In this document: one piece after another, positions 1 to 10,578 of the stretch
Layout: each line of letters starts with the position of its first letter
Position numbering within the stretch: position 1 is the stretch's first letter
Source: Tamarix chinensis
Taxonomy: Eukaryota > Streptophyta > Magnoliopsida > Caryophyllales > Tamaricaceae
DNA: 64,000 bases
NCBI GenBank assembly: GCA_030549775.1
Contig: CM060172.1
Location: 124,857,122 to 124,921,121, forward strand
Direction: 5' to 3'
The notes under the pieces: generated by a model
Databases searched by the model: none
Told to the model about the DNA's origin: nothing
What the model saw: only the letters and a program-made list of their open reading frames with translations
Translations under genes and position numbers: made by a program

Positions 1-1303
1 CCACACCCTTAGGAGTTGGGGCTTTGTTATGGGTAGATGTAAGGAGGAATGGGTGTCGGGGTGTGATAAGAGGCGCAAAGGTCTCGAGATATGGGACGGG
101 CCCTCTCGGGAGAATAGAAGTAGAGTTCGGTGACATGCATGTCTAAAGTGAAATACTTTCGAATAAGATACGAATAAGATATTAATCAGTTAAAGAGGAA
201 GATTGTTGAGCCAGACCCAGACCAATCCACCGGTGATAATAGTGGCCAGCAGCCGGGGTGCCCTAGAGACCGGCCCACTAGCGAATAATAGTGGGCAAGA
301 GCATTTTTCCCTGCATGATTTATAGTACACTGGCTATAATAGTGGGGGATTTTATGCTCAACAAACCAAATGTAATGAAACTAAGACATGATAAATGCAC
401 TAATCACTTACAGTGAACCACCTTGTGAGTCGGGGCCAAACCGGTCCACCGACAAATAACAGTGGCTAGGAGCATTTTGCCTTAGAGATCGGTCCACCGG
501 TGAATAATAGTGGTCAAGAGCGTTCTGCCCTGTATGTATTCTGGTCCACCGGCTATAATAGTGGGGTTCCCGCACTCACATGGATATTTATAATCCGAGA
601 TGATTGATTAATGATTGACTAATGGCTTAAAGGCCCTAAAAGTATCGATTGTTTATTATGACCTATTAATATTTGATTGACTTGTTAAGTATGCGAATGT
701 ACGAAAGTGAATATTATATATGCACCATTAATATCTGATTGACTTGTTAAATATGTGAATGTATGGATATGAATATTATTTTTACACCTGTTGTTACGTA
801 TGAATATAGTGGTGTATCGTGTGTTACATTGCGAGCCTACTTTTAAGTGTGTTTTAAAGGGTTACTCAGTATCGTTGTACTAAAGGGTTCCATTCGTGAG
901 GCATCGCCTATTCAATGGGCAATGTCCCTTGCAGGTCATTTTCAGGTGCTATTCAAGTGGGGTCTCGGGAAAGAGTGTAAGGAACTATCCAAAAAGTCCT
1001 AGGGCTGTCCTCTTTCTCTTTTAAATTATTATTTCAATGTATTCGTTGTTTTGTAACCACCACTAGTGGATTTCATTATCATAAATTGTTTACTACGCTA
1101 CTTTGATTTAAATATGTTTGAGTTTCTCATAAATTGTATTTTTCTCATTTAGCTTTAGCACCTGGTACTGGAATGGTAGGAGTAAAATGTCTGGTACTAA
1201 GTGTGGCAATAATATCCCAAGAATTCACAGTTCTGCTATTCCGCTTCTGCTAATTATTTTAACAAAACGAAATTTTTTAGTAGTAAATTTTGGGGGTGTT
1301 ACA
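1..1303 (+). repeat. Ty3/gypsy long LTR, 3' part (LTR A)
   Basis: This is the 3' portion of a long LTR whose start lies before the window. It ends TTTGGGGGTGTTACA at 1303, the same end as the solo LTRs at 10573, 22245 and 63140. A block near 1145-1215 (TTAGCACCTGGTACT, then GGTACTAAGTGTGGC) matches 10430-10485. No primer-binding site follows the end, so this is either a 3' LTR or a solo LTR. The neighbouring DNA from 1304 is the same LTR family in the opposite orientation, which implies nesting. Family assignment (probably a Del/Tekay-like chromovirus) is inferred from LTR length and ends only. Confidence 0.75.
190..590 (+). repeat. LTR subrepeats CCAC...AATAGTGG
   Basis: At least five degenerate copies of a motif like CCACCGGTGATAATAGTGG are spaced along this stretch, each followed by a spacer ending in 'GCATTTT.CCCT' or similar. 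Equivalent arrays occur at 9480-9890 and 62100-62540 in sister LTRs. Each motif is an interrupted inverted repeat (CCAC...GTGG). Function unknown. Confidence 0.7.
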
Positions 1304-2639
1304 CTTTGTGTGTATAGTGGTTGTAGAGGTGGAGGTTTGGAGATGGGACAAAGGTTGTAGAGAGAGTGTGCAGCACCGATGGTGATTGTTGGTGTGATGG
1401 ATGTGAGGTGGTGGAGGTAGTGGGGATGTCAAGGTGGAGGGGATGGTAACCGCAAAAACTGTTATTACCTAGGGTATTACTATAAGAGAAGCAGTTTGGG
1501 CTTGGGGAAAGGATTAGTATAATTCACCAAAGGAAAAGGGAGGAAGAAAAATAAGGCAGTAGGAGAGAAGGAAGAAGGAGGGAAGAAGAGAAGAAGAGGG
1601 TGGTCAATGATGGAGTCTAGGATGGTGGTGGTGGTGTTGGTTGGACAAGAAATGCTAAGGAAAAAGAGGGGGTTAGTCATGAGGGAGAAAAATAGAGGTG
1701 GGACAAAAGGGAAAGGGAAGAGGAGAATAAGTATAAGAAGATGACTAAAAGGTGGGAGACCGGTTTAGGTGTGTGAATAGGGCATGTAGAAATTTTAGGA
1801 GAAAGGTGTAGGGAGGTTGGATAGAAAGAGAGGTCATGCGAGGAGGGAGGTAGGCAAAATGGAGTAGGATGGAAAAGGGGGAAGGTTGGCATGCAGCCTA
1901 GGTAGATGGATGATATAGGAGCCAAGAATGGGAGGAAAGGGACACGAGGAGGGAGCGGTGTGTAGGTCTAGTTTGGTTGGAATGGGAAAGGCAAACACAA
2001 GCGTGCACGGTAGGGGTTAGGGGCATGCTTAGTGCGTAGGGGTGTAGAATGGGCAAGGGAGAAGAAAAAAGGAAAAGGTATGTTGGGTTGTTGGGGCATG
2101 CGGAAAGAAAAAGAAAGGAAGGAAGAGAACTAGGCGTGACAAAGCAATCTAGTGAAGAGAAGGAAAGAAGAAGAAACATAAGAAGAAGGTGGTGAGTGGG
2201 TTGGGTTGGTCGAGAAAGAAGAAGAAAGAAAAGGGGGTCAGGCCGATGTGAGAAGAAAGAAAAGAAAAGAGGAGAAAAGTGGGTTAGCCTGGGGAAGAAG
2301 AAAAAGAAAAGGAAAAATAAAGAAAAGGGAAAAAGGAAAAAGAAGAAAGATTTAGGGTTAGACTTAAAATTAGGTTAATTTTAGGTTTTTAGGATAATAT
2401 TATTTTATTCAAATTTAGGGTATCCAATTAAGAAAAATAAATCAAATAAAATTATCGACTTAATGTTGGTTTCAATAAAAAGGGTAGGGTAAAATAATTA
2501 TAATAGTTTATTAAATAATTTACCTAGATTGGTGGGTCATAGGTTAGCAAAAATAATTAAATTAATATTCAAAGGTTAAAATTTTCGAATGAAAGGCTAA
2601 ACATTCTACATTAAGGTTACAAAAATTCGAAGTATTACA
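1304..2639 (-). repeat. Ty3/gypsy long LTR, 5' part, reversed (LTR B)
   Basis: Read on the minus strand, this stretch starts TGTAATACTTCGAATTTTTG at 2639. It then passes through an AT-rich segment and a long pyrimidine-rich segment, the same order as the start of the LTR at 59292. On the plus strand it appears as a purine-rich block (about 1480-2350). It breaks at 1303/1304, where LTR A ends, so its remaining part is probably upstream of LTR A, outside the window. No coding capacity is seen; open frames here are low-complexity. Confidence 0.6.
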
Positions 2640-4260
2640 TAATAAGGGAGAATCCAAGTGGATCCATTGGTTGAACTAGCGAAACATATGGAAGGTTAAA
2701 GATCTCGAAGGAATGGGCTTTAGATATTTCAACCTTTTTAGCTAAACTATGATGATCGGGCAAGTGAGGATAATTATATTTAATGAGGATCCTCTAATCA
2801 CTAAGCTTTAAAGCAACAATATACTTCCCTAAAGACTATATTTTGTCCGCAAGCTTAGGCTTTAGGCCCAATATATGTGGCACAATGTTTGGGGGGGCTA
2901 GGTGGATCATTAAAGAAGGTATATTCCAGACAACGGGTAATGGAGAGTCTATTATGGTCTGGATGGACAAATAGGTGTCTTAAACATACTACTACAAGTA
3001 AATCATTCATCGGGGTTCACTGCATGTCCAAGATTTGCTCAATGTAGATTGAAAAATCTACGATGTTGGAAAATTCCATTACATGTCCTTAGCTTGTGAT
3101 GATGAGATCAATCCATAGATCCTAATTTTTTCTAGGATTTTTTAGATAGACGGTATTGGTGTTACTTAAAGGATGGGGTATTCTCGATCTATAGTGACTA
3201 TTGAATGATATGTAATCCTACCATCCTTGAGGAATCTAGCTACACGAGTGTAGATAAGGAAATTATTTGGAAGTATGTGTGGAAAGCTAATGCTTTGATT
3301 AGAATTAGATCCTTCACTTGGGGTTGTTACCATGTAAGTTTTCTCATTTGTTCCCAAATGCAAAGCAAAAAAGTTCAACCTAAAGGGTCTTGTGATATGT
3401 GCGGAAGTAACAAAATTATTATGCATGTGCTAAAATAATACCCAAGTGCATGGATGGTTTGGGGTCTTTTCCTAGTGAAACCCAGGTGAATCTCAAGTTA
3501 ACATTGAGTGTGAATAGACTATGCACCTATGTCATGGAAATGAGGAGCACCTGGCTTAGAGATTGGCGTATGCATGGTCTATATGGTGTGTGTGAAACGA
3601 ATGTGCCTTTAAGGGCATGGAAAGGCTTAAGACTGAATTAAAAGACTATGTAGCCAAGCTCTTTTAATTCTATTGGGATGATACTAGTGGGGTTCAATGA
3701 GGTTGCATATATAAAGCTTAACATGGATGCAAGCCAGGATAATGGTGGGGGTTAAATGGTAGGCTTTATATATACAAATGAAGCTATCATGATTTTTTTA
3801 GCTGGGCATGTAGGTTTAGAAGCAAACTAGAATGCTTAAGAGGTTTAAGCTCCTGCAATCAGAGAAGGACTAAACATGTCTAAAGATCAGTACCTATAAC
3901 CCTTAATAATAGCTGAGTATAAATGCTTGTCCTTAGTTTTCAAGCTAAAGATGGGACACATGATATAACCCTTAATAATAGCTGAGTATAAATGCTTGTC
4001 CTTAGTTTTCAAGCTAAAGATGGGACACATGATATTATTAAGGTTGGGGTTTATCATGGATGATATCGAGAGGTTGGTAGAAGAAGAAAGAGTATGCGGT
4101 TGGCTCTATACTCCACATGAATGCTACAAAGTGGCTCACGAGATCACAAAGATGATGTATAATAGTGATAAGAAAGGTCTGATATCCCTATAAACATTGT
4201 TGGTGTAGCATTGTTAGATCTTTAATCTCCTAATACATGGAGCTGATTATTTACTCTAAA
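2640..4260 (+). pseudogene. L1-like LINE ORF2 3' remnant (RT end, zf-RVT, RNase H)
   Basis: Broken plus-strand frames carry the signature of the C-terminal part of a plant L1-type ORF2. A 'GMGFRYFNLF' block and 'ARWIIKEGIF..GNGESI' lie at about 2710-2960. A zinc-binding RT-associated domain ('WKYVWKANAL' then CDMCG....H) lies at 3200-3440. An RNase H domain ('KLNMDAS', later 'PHECYKVAHEITK') lies at 3700-4190. Several stops and frameshifts show it is dead. The 5' end is cut off at 2640 by LTR B, which apparently inserted into it. The 3' end is indistinct, around 4200-4260, in A-rich DNA. Confidence 0.75.
3895..4032 (+). repeat. 69-bp direct tandem duplication in LINE RNase H
   Basis: Two apparently identical 69-bp units (3895-3963 and 3964-4032) begin TATAACCCTTAATAATAGC and end GGGACACATGA. 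69 is a multiple of three, so the duplication preserves the RNase H reading frame but doubles 23 codons. Near-identity implies a recent duplication in an otherwise decayed LINE, or an assembly artefact. Confidence 0.9.
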
Positions 4261-4571
4261 AAAATTATTCTAATAGCAAAATAAATAACAATAAGGATCC
4301 ATATACTATGCTTATTTTTAATTACTCAACAAAAACAATAAAAAAAAGAATTAGAAAAATCTTCCGTCTTTTTTAACGATAAAAATATAACATAGAGTAT
4401 TTTCATTTTTGTATATATTAAATGTGTTGTGTAAGGGCACTTGTTAAAACATAAATTTATTACTTAAAATATTATAGTCTATGCATTATTAATAAAAAAT
4501 CAAGCAAAGTAGTGTCATTAAATGCTACTTTTCTTTCTACTTTTAAAATTTATATTAAGTGTTTATGAGCA

Positions 4572-5269
4572 CACTACGAGAAAAAGGGTAAACACCAATG
4601 ATCTTAACATTGATGATAATATTTAATTTTGACAATTATTCGTTTGTATTAAATTAGAAATAAAAAATATATATTTTTGGTTGAAACAAAATGGTATGTG
4701 ATGCTTAATACTAGCAATATTATCGTTGGTATTAAGTGATGGCAATATCCACCCAACATTTTTCCTAAAAATATTAGCTAAAACATTTACCAACGATAAT
4801 ATCATCGATAATAAATAATATCTTTGGTCAAAATACCATGGAGGAAAATTTTCTACAAAGGAACGAGAAGTAAAAATCAAGTTCTTGATATAAACGATAA
4901 TAGTGTTGCTAAAAAGGAATATTGTGTTTTTCTAGAGCCAAACCAAATGACTTCATGTAATTTTTGAGCTTAATACTGACAATTAAAGCTTTATTATAGG
5001 TAATTTTTTTGCCAAAATAGCATGGATGGAAAATTGTCATTAAGAAACAGGGAGTAAGTTTTTTTTATCGTCTATAATAATAGTGTCCGTATTAAACTTT
5101 CAGCAAACTAATATTTTTCAAATCATCAGTATTACATCTTATTATTGAGGATCATAAAATTATTGATAGCAAGCTTATCAACAGCCCACTTGTAGCGATA
5201 ATTTAATACCGACAAACTTCTCCTTCGATAATCAATATCGTTGCTATTTTTTTTCTTATTCCTCTAGTG
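4572..5269. mobile_element. Small non-autonomous CACTA (En/Spm-like) element
   Basis: The left end reads CACTACGAGAAAAAGGG and the right end, read in reverse, CACTAGAGGAATAAGAA. Both begin with the diagnostic CACTA and resemble the plant En/Spm consensus CACTACAAGAAAA. Flanks are GCA (4569-4571) and ACA (5270-5272), a 3-bp target duplication with one mismatch. The 698-bp interior has no transposase, but it contains repeated TGATAAT/ATTATC-type motifs in both orientations, as expected for subterminal transposase-binding repeats. Confidence 0.75.
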
Positions 5270-5292
5270 ACATTTGTTGAAAACCCAACAAA

Positions 5293-5296
<4 letters not shown>

Positions 5297-5327
<31 letters not shown>
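5297..5327. repeat. (AT)n microsatellite
   Basis: An uninterrupted run of about 15 AT dinucleotides lies just beyond the CACTA element. Confidence 0.95.
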
Positions 5328-5333
<6 letters not shown>

Positions 5334-6381
5334 TTTTTTTACTTAAACTAGAGTCGGAAGAGAGCTTTGAACTTTGAATCTCTAAAACTACTAGGATAAT
5401 AATAATTTTGATGAACTAATTGAAAAATTAGCTTCAAACTTAAAAGTTAACTAAAAACTTATAAGTTATAAGTTATTTGAAGTAATTTTTTAAAAATAGC
5501 TTATAAGCTAATAAAAAGGTACTTATCATATAGTTTTTTTATTTATAAATAAGACACTTTTAATGAGTTCAAAATTAGTTTATAAGTTAGTTTCGCAATA
5601 CTAAACATCCACTGAACCTCATTTTGATTATATATCCTATTTTTTCATTTTTTTATGTTAGATGGATTGGGATCAACCCACTCAAATTTCCTTCTGTTTG
5701 CCATGTCCACGTAACTTTTTTCAAAAAAAAATGTTTCCTTCTATTTTGTGTCTTTAAAAGTTCTATCCTTCCCTATTCATCTATTTATGTTGGACATAAA
5801 CTAATTGACCATTTGTGTACTCTTTCTTTACCTTTTCACAGCTTCCTAACTACCCCGAGGCCCAATTTAGTGGGTAAATAATATTGATTTGGATGCATTG
5901 GAATTCAACCATCTCTCAATTTACTTGACAACAACATTATCCCCTTTTATTTTTCTTTGTGTATGCAACTTCTGGGTTTTTCTAGTTAGTGGTTAAGAAT
6001 GTGCATTAATTGATGTATTCAATCTATTTAATAGAGTTTCTATATCTTTGTTAACTTTAAACTTATTCATGTTAAAAGTTTAATACATTAGCTTAAAAGT
6101 TTCAACTTGGAGGCACCTGTAATTAGTGAAAGATATGGTGGACTTTGGGGTTTAACTATGGTAATATGGTATGCCTCGAATCTCTTTTAGATACTTCATT
6201 GGCTTTCTTAAGATGCGTTTATTGTACTTTACATACATACATACACTAGCTTAAACTTCATATCGTGTATCAAAGTATCTCTTTAGATGAAAAATCACTG
6301 ATCATTCTTGTTTAGACTATTTGAGGATTTCTTTTCTTAAGTAAATTTGGTCTATAGGTATACGATACTTTAAGTCACTTT
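5328..6381. other. Unassigned intergenic DNA
   Basis: AT-rich sequence with no recognisable gene, RNA or transposon protein. The stretch near 5420-5600 has many AAGTTATAAG/CTTATAAGC-like inverted motifs and could be an old MITE, but no clear ends were found. Confidence 0.5.
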
Positions 6382-7257
6382 GTCAATGAAATGCCATAGA
6401 ATTATTTATTTTAAGATATATTATTAAATAAGGATTCATTAGGGAATTAATTTAACTAATTACTTTATTTGGAATAAGAAGGATTTATTTAGGGCAAATT
6501 AATAAGAATTTTTTTATAAAGAAAAATTGGGCTTTTTGTTAATTAAAAAGGGATTTAGGAGACATATTTTTTAAAGGCCTTAAATTAGCCTAAAAAGGAG
6601 GTTTAATATTTTAATTTAAATATTTTTTTAATACCCAAAATATTCTAAATATCTTATGTAAACCCAAAACCCTTAAATTTTCCTTTTTCCTTTTTCCTTT
6701 TCCTTTTTCTTTCATCCTTTTCTTCTTTTTTCTTTTCCTTCCATCGGATTTGGGCCTGCACGACCCAATTCTTCCCCTTCTCCTTCCTTCTTCCGCGGCC
6801 CAGCGCCGTTCCCTTTATGCATGCATCCAAACGCTACGTTTTGGAGCTGTTTCCTCTGAGACGTCGTGTCTCATTTAAAAGGTTTATAACCAGCGCTGAC
6901 CGGCCCGATTTTCCTCTTTTCCTTTTCTTTCTCGGTCGCGGGTTCACCTCCCCCTCCTTCCTTCTTCCTCCTTTCTCCCCCGTCGTTGAAGCTTGCAACT
7001 CCCGCCCCTGAAAATGGCACCGCTGGCCACGAGGATTTTGACCGGCCAACTCGCCCTTCTTTTCCTTCCTTTTGACTCGCACATTAGCTTGGCATGATCG
7101 GTTATCCTCAACTCTTGCTCATTCTCTCCCTATTTTCTCTCAAAGGATCAAACCTCACCAAATCTTTCACCGGCCGATTACCGCCTCCGGCTGCCCCAAA
7201 ACCTACATAGGATACCCTCCTGCCCACCCCCAAAACCCTAATATCCCCTCTAACCTC

Positions 7258-7265
7258 TATAAATA
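7258..7265 (+). promoter_or_regulatory. LTR TATA box
   Basis: TATAAATA within CCTCTATAAATAGCCTC, about 870 bp from the LTR start. Transcription would be expected to begin about 30 bp downstream (around 7290), which would divide U3 from a very long R/U5. Inferred from motif and position only. Confidence 0.55.
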
Positions 7266-7926
7266 GCCTCGATTGGAGTGTTTTCGAAACTTTTTCTCCT
7301 CAAAAACCCTAAGAGACAGCTGTGCGCCACCTTGACTTCAAACGAGCTTATCGTCACCGATAGCCAACCTCACCGCCACCGCTGCATCCCAAATTCTTCC
7401 TTGCAATTCCCTGTAGCTAACTAAGCTCTCCACATCCTTCAATTCTTCTCGCATGAGCTGTCATAGCCGTGTGAAATCTCCTGCCCATCTAGCAAAATTC
7501 TATACCCCGCAACCTATAAGCCGTCGTCCACCGCCACTTCTATTGCCTTTTGCACCACCCAGAAACTTCCTTGAATTCTCCTCCACCGAACCATAACCTT
7601 ATTTTCTCTTTTTCCCCCTTCTTTTTCCCTCTTTTCCTGCATCTTTTTCCCTCTTAGACTCCTTTTCCGACCACCGCCTTGCACCACCGCCGGTGCCACC
7701 TATTTCTGCCAACTCAAGGTGAAACTCTAGCCTTCTTAGCCCTTATTTTATATTTATTTACATTTATTCTATTTTTATTCAAATTTTATGGTTATTCGAT
7801 TATTATTATTATTAGATGGAATATTAATGCTAAATTTTCTTTGCAGGGTAGAGAGTAGGAATAAAATAATTAGGTTTATTAGTTTCGAATTTTAGGTATT
7901 ATTTGAACTATTATATGCTTTATTAC

Positions 7927-7928
<2 letters not shown>

Positions 7929-7980
<52 letters not shown>

Positions 7981-8232
7981 CGGTATAATTATTCTTATTA
8001 TTATTAATTTTTCTAGGAGGGCCAAAACCTTAATTTTGTTATTAGCATTCACACTTGTGCATTTTAGTATCATTATTACCATTTTTATTATTATTAACAT
8101 TACTATTATTTTTTTTATTTTAATATTATTATTATAAGTAATATATGTTATTAATATCATATTAATATTATCGAGTAGTATTTCATAATTTAGGGGTAGG
8201 GTCGAAACCCCACCTTGTAATTCTAAGGCATA

Positions 8233-8286
<54 letters not shown>

Positions 8287-8394
8287 GATTTCTACTAATA
8301 TTACTATTATTACTAATAGTTTGTTATTATTAAAATAATAATAATAATAATAATAATAATTATTATTATTATTATTATTATTATCTTTAATAAT
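7929..8394. repeat. (ATT)n / (AAT)n microsatellite cluster
   Basis: Three tracts: (ATT)n at 7929-7980, (ATT)n at 8233-8285, and an adjoining (AAT)n(ATT)n pair at 8335-8394. The last is a near-perfect palindrome of about 60 bp. All are inside the solo LTR. Confidence 0.95.
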
Positions 8395-8869
8395 ATTATT
8401 TTGGGGAATGGTAGAAGCCCTTATATCACCTCTTCATTTTAAATTATGATAGTGTCTTATTAGTACTTTTAGTAGTATTTTGTATAGTTAATTTTAGTGT
8501 AGTATTATTTTAATTAAAAACCAAGACTTAGGATAAGTTAGAAACTAATAGTATTTTTTAGGAGGGAATCTAACTCTAGTATTTTCCCCCATAATAGGTG
8601 AGCTCAGTCAAAGCCCTCAGGTGGAATAGGAGCGTGTACCAAGACCAGTGACCTTTTAGGTAATGGGTGCTAAGGCCTTTTGTGTGCTTATATGTGTCAT
8701 ATGTTTCGCATGCTATGTATCATATGTTTATCACTATTAATTATTTCGTATGTGGTATAACGTGGAGTTGAAGTATGTTTTTGTATGGCATGTGTACTAT
8801 ATGTGATGAAATATTGTATATGTGATGACATATGCTATAGACTTAAGACATGCATGTTAGGGTTTCACA

Positions 8870-9400
8870 TGGTGGTATTTATATTGCATGGTGTTAGGTT
8901 TTTGCATGGTGGGGTTAATGTCACATGGTGTTGGGGTTTTGCATGGTGGTATTAGGGTTCACATGGTGGTATTAATGTTGCACGGTATTAGGTTTTACAT
9001 GGAATTCATGTTCGCATGATGGAGTTAGGGTTGCTTGGAAGTGGGGTTTACATGGAGATAGAGCATGCATGGGAATTAGGGTTTGCATGGAAGTGTGGTT
9101 TACATGGGCTACTGTTTGCATAGGAGTTAGGGTTGCATGGAAGTGTGGTTTACGTGAAGATAGGGTTTGCATGGAGTTAGGGTTGCATGGTAGTGTGGTT
9201 TACGTGGAGTTATGGTTTGCATGGGAGTTAGAGTTGCATGGAAGTGTGGTTTACGTAGAGCTAGGGTTTGTATGGGAGTTAAGGTCGCATGGTAGTATGG
9301 TTTACGTGGAGCTAGGGTTTGCATGGGAGTTAGGGTTTGTATGGAAGTGTAGTACATGGAGCTAGGGTTGCATGGAAATTAGGGTTTGCATGGAGTTAGT
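8870..9400 (+). repeat. GCATGG-rich tandem array
   Basis: Degenerate tandem units of roughly 50 bp contain GGGTTTGCATGGGAGTTAGG and GCATGGAAGTGTGGTTTACG. They produce spurious repetitive open frames on both strands. The array lies within the solo LTR and was not seen in the sister LTRs. Confidence 0.85.
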
Positions 9401-9479
9401 TATGCATGTCTGGGCGAATGCTTGTGAATAAAATATTTAAGACACTAATTACTTAAAGTGGAAGATATTGAGACGGGAC

Positions 9480-9890
9480 TAGCCGATCCCCGGTCAGGAA
9501 TAGTGGTTAGGGTTTTACCTTATGTGCGACCGATCCACCGATAATAATAGTGGTTAGGGTTTGACCCTATATGTGACCGATCCACCGATTATAATAGTGG
9601 TTAGGACATGAGGATCCTAATATCAATGAAAATAAACCAGGGTTTTGATAAGGCAAGTAAAAGCCATTAATTACTTACAGTGGAACACTATGCGAGTAGG
9701 AACTGAACTGATCCACCGGTTAGGAATAGTGGTTAGGGTTTTTACCCTATATGTGACTGATCCACCAGTTATAATAGTGGTTAGGGTTTGACCCTATCTG
9801 TGACCGATCCACTGGTAATAATAGTGGTTAGGGCATGATGCTCTATGTGTGATCGACCCACCAGTTATAATAGTGGGGTGTTCCTATGCT
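9480..9890 (+). repeat. LTR subrepeats, about 47-bp period
   Basis: Seven or so copies of GATCCACCG.TTATAATAGTGG followed by TTAGGGTTTGACCCTAT. The spacing between GATCCACCG at 9532 and 9579 is 47 bp. It is the same motif class as at 190-590 and 62100-62540. Confidence 0.85.
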
Positions 9891-10578
9891 CGCATGGAAT
9901 TAATAAAAAGGCATGGTGTGTATCAACCTCCGATAAAAGAATGATTAAATAATTGATTTGGGGCTTTTTGGGCCTTATATGTGGGCTTGATGATTATAAG
10001 TTGTGTGGATTTAAATTTGTAAGTTGATTATTATCTTGCATGATTTTATATGCTTATGTGTTGGCCTTAGTGCTCGGTTACGTTACTCAGTACGTAGCGT
10101 ACTGATCACCCCTTTCATGGGTGTCACTCATTCCCACGAGTAGAAGGCCCATCTGACGTGTTACAGGTAGGCGATGCTTTCTATGATGCCAAAGTGATGA
10201 TTGGGCTGGATCGGTATCTGGAGTGATGTGGCCGGCTTTCCATGTGATATTATTATTCCTATTTTCCTTATTCATGATTATCACTTTAGAAACGATTTTA
10301 TTATTGTAGTTATCTCTTTCCTTGAAAAACTAACTCTCGTAGTTTGGTTTGTGTAAGACTTATGCGTACTCTGATTCTCGTATTTATGAACTTGGATTAT
10401 TAATGGTGTTATTGCAATGTTCTCTTAGCCTTAGCACTTGGTACTATAACGGTAGGAGTGAACCGATCTGGTACTAAGTGTGGCGGTAACATCCCCAGAA
10501 TTCACGGGTTTTAAATTAAGTATTTTAATTACTTCCGCCTTAAAAAAATAATAGTAAATTTTGGGGTGTTACAGTCAA

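Larger units (their letters stand above)
6387..10573 (+). repeat. Complete solo LTR of a Ty3/gypsy element (4187 bp)
   Basis: The left end is TGAAATGCCATAGAATTATT and the right end is AATTTTGGGGTGTTACA. These ends are imperfect inverted repeats of each other. The flanks are identical 5-bp sequences, GTCAA at 6382-6386 and GTCAA at 10574-10578, a perfect target-site duplication. No gag/pol, primer-binding site or polypurine tract lies beside it, so it is a solo LTR left by LTR-LTR recombination. Inside are a pyrimidine-rich segment (6670-7000), a TATA box (7258), (ATT)n tracts, a GCATGG-rich array, and CCACCG...AATAGTGG subrepeats. The distal block 10084-10170 (TTACTCAGTACGTAGCGTAC) matches 62697-62790 in the LTR at 59292. 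Confidence 0.85.

Noticed and set aside
2196..2378. Lys/Arg/Gly-rich 60-codon frame
   Set aside because: Product of the purine-rich reverse of the LTR pyrimidine tract; no sign of selection.
7879..8160. Ile-rich minus-strand frame
   Set aside because: Translation of (ATT)n microsatellite DNA.
9069..9365. Repetitive open frames on both strands
   Set aside because: Both are produced by the GCATGG tandem array; the translated repeats follow the DNA unit, not protein constraint.
9480..9890. CRISPR-like spaced repeats
   Set aside because: The repeats are degenerate, the spacers are repeated too, and they lie in a plant retrotransposon LTR also found at two other loci.
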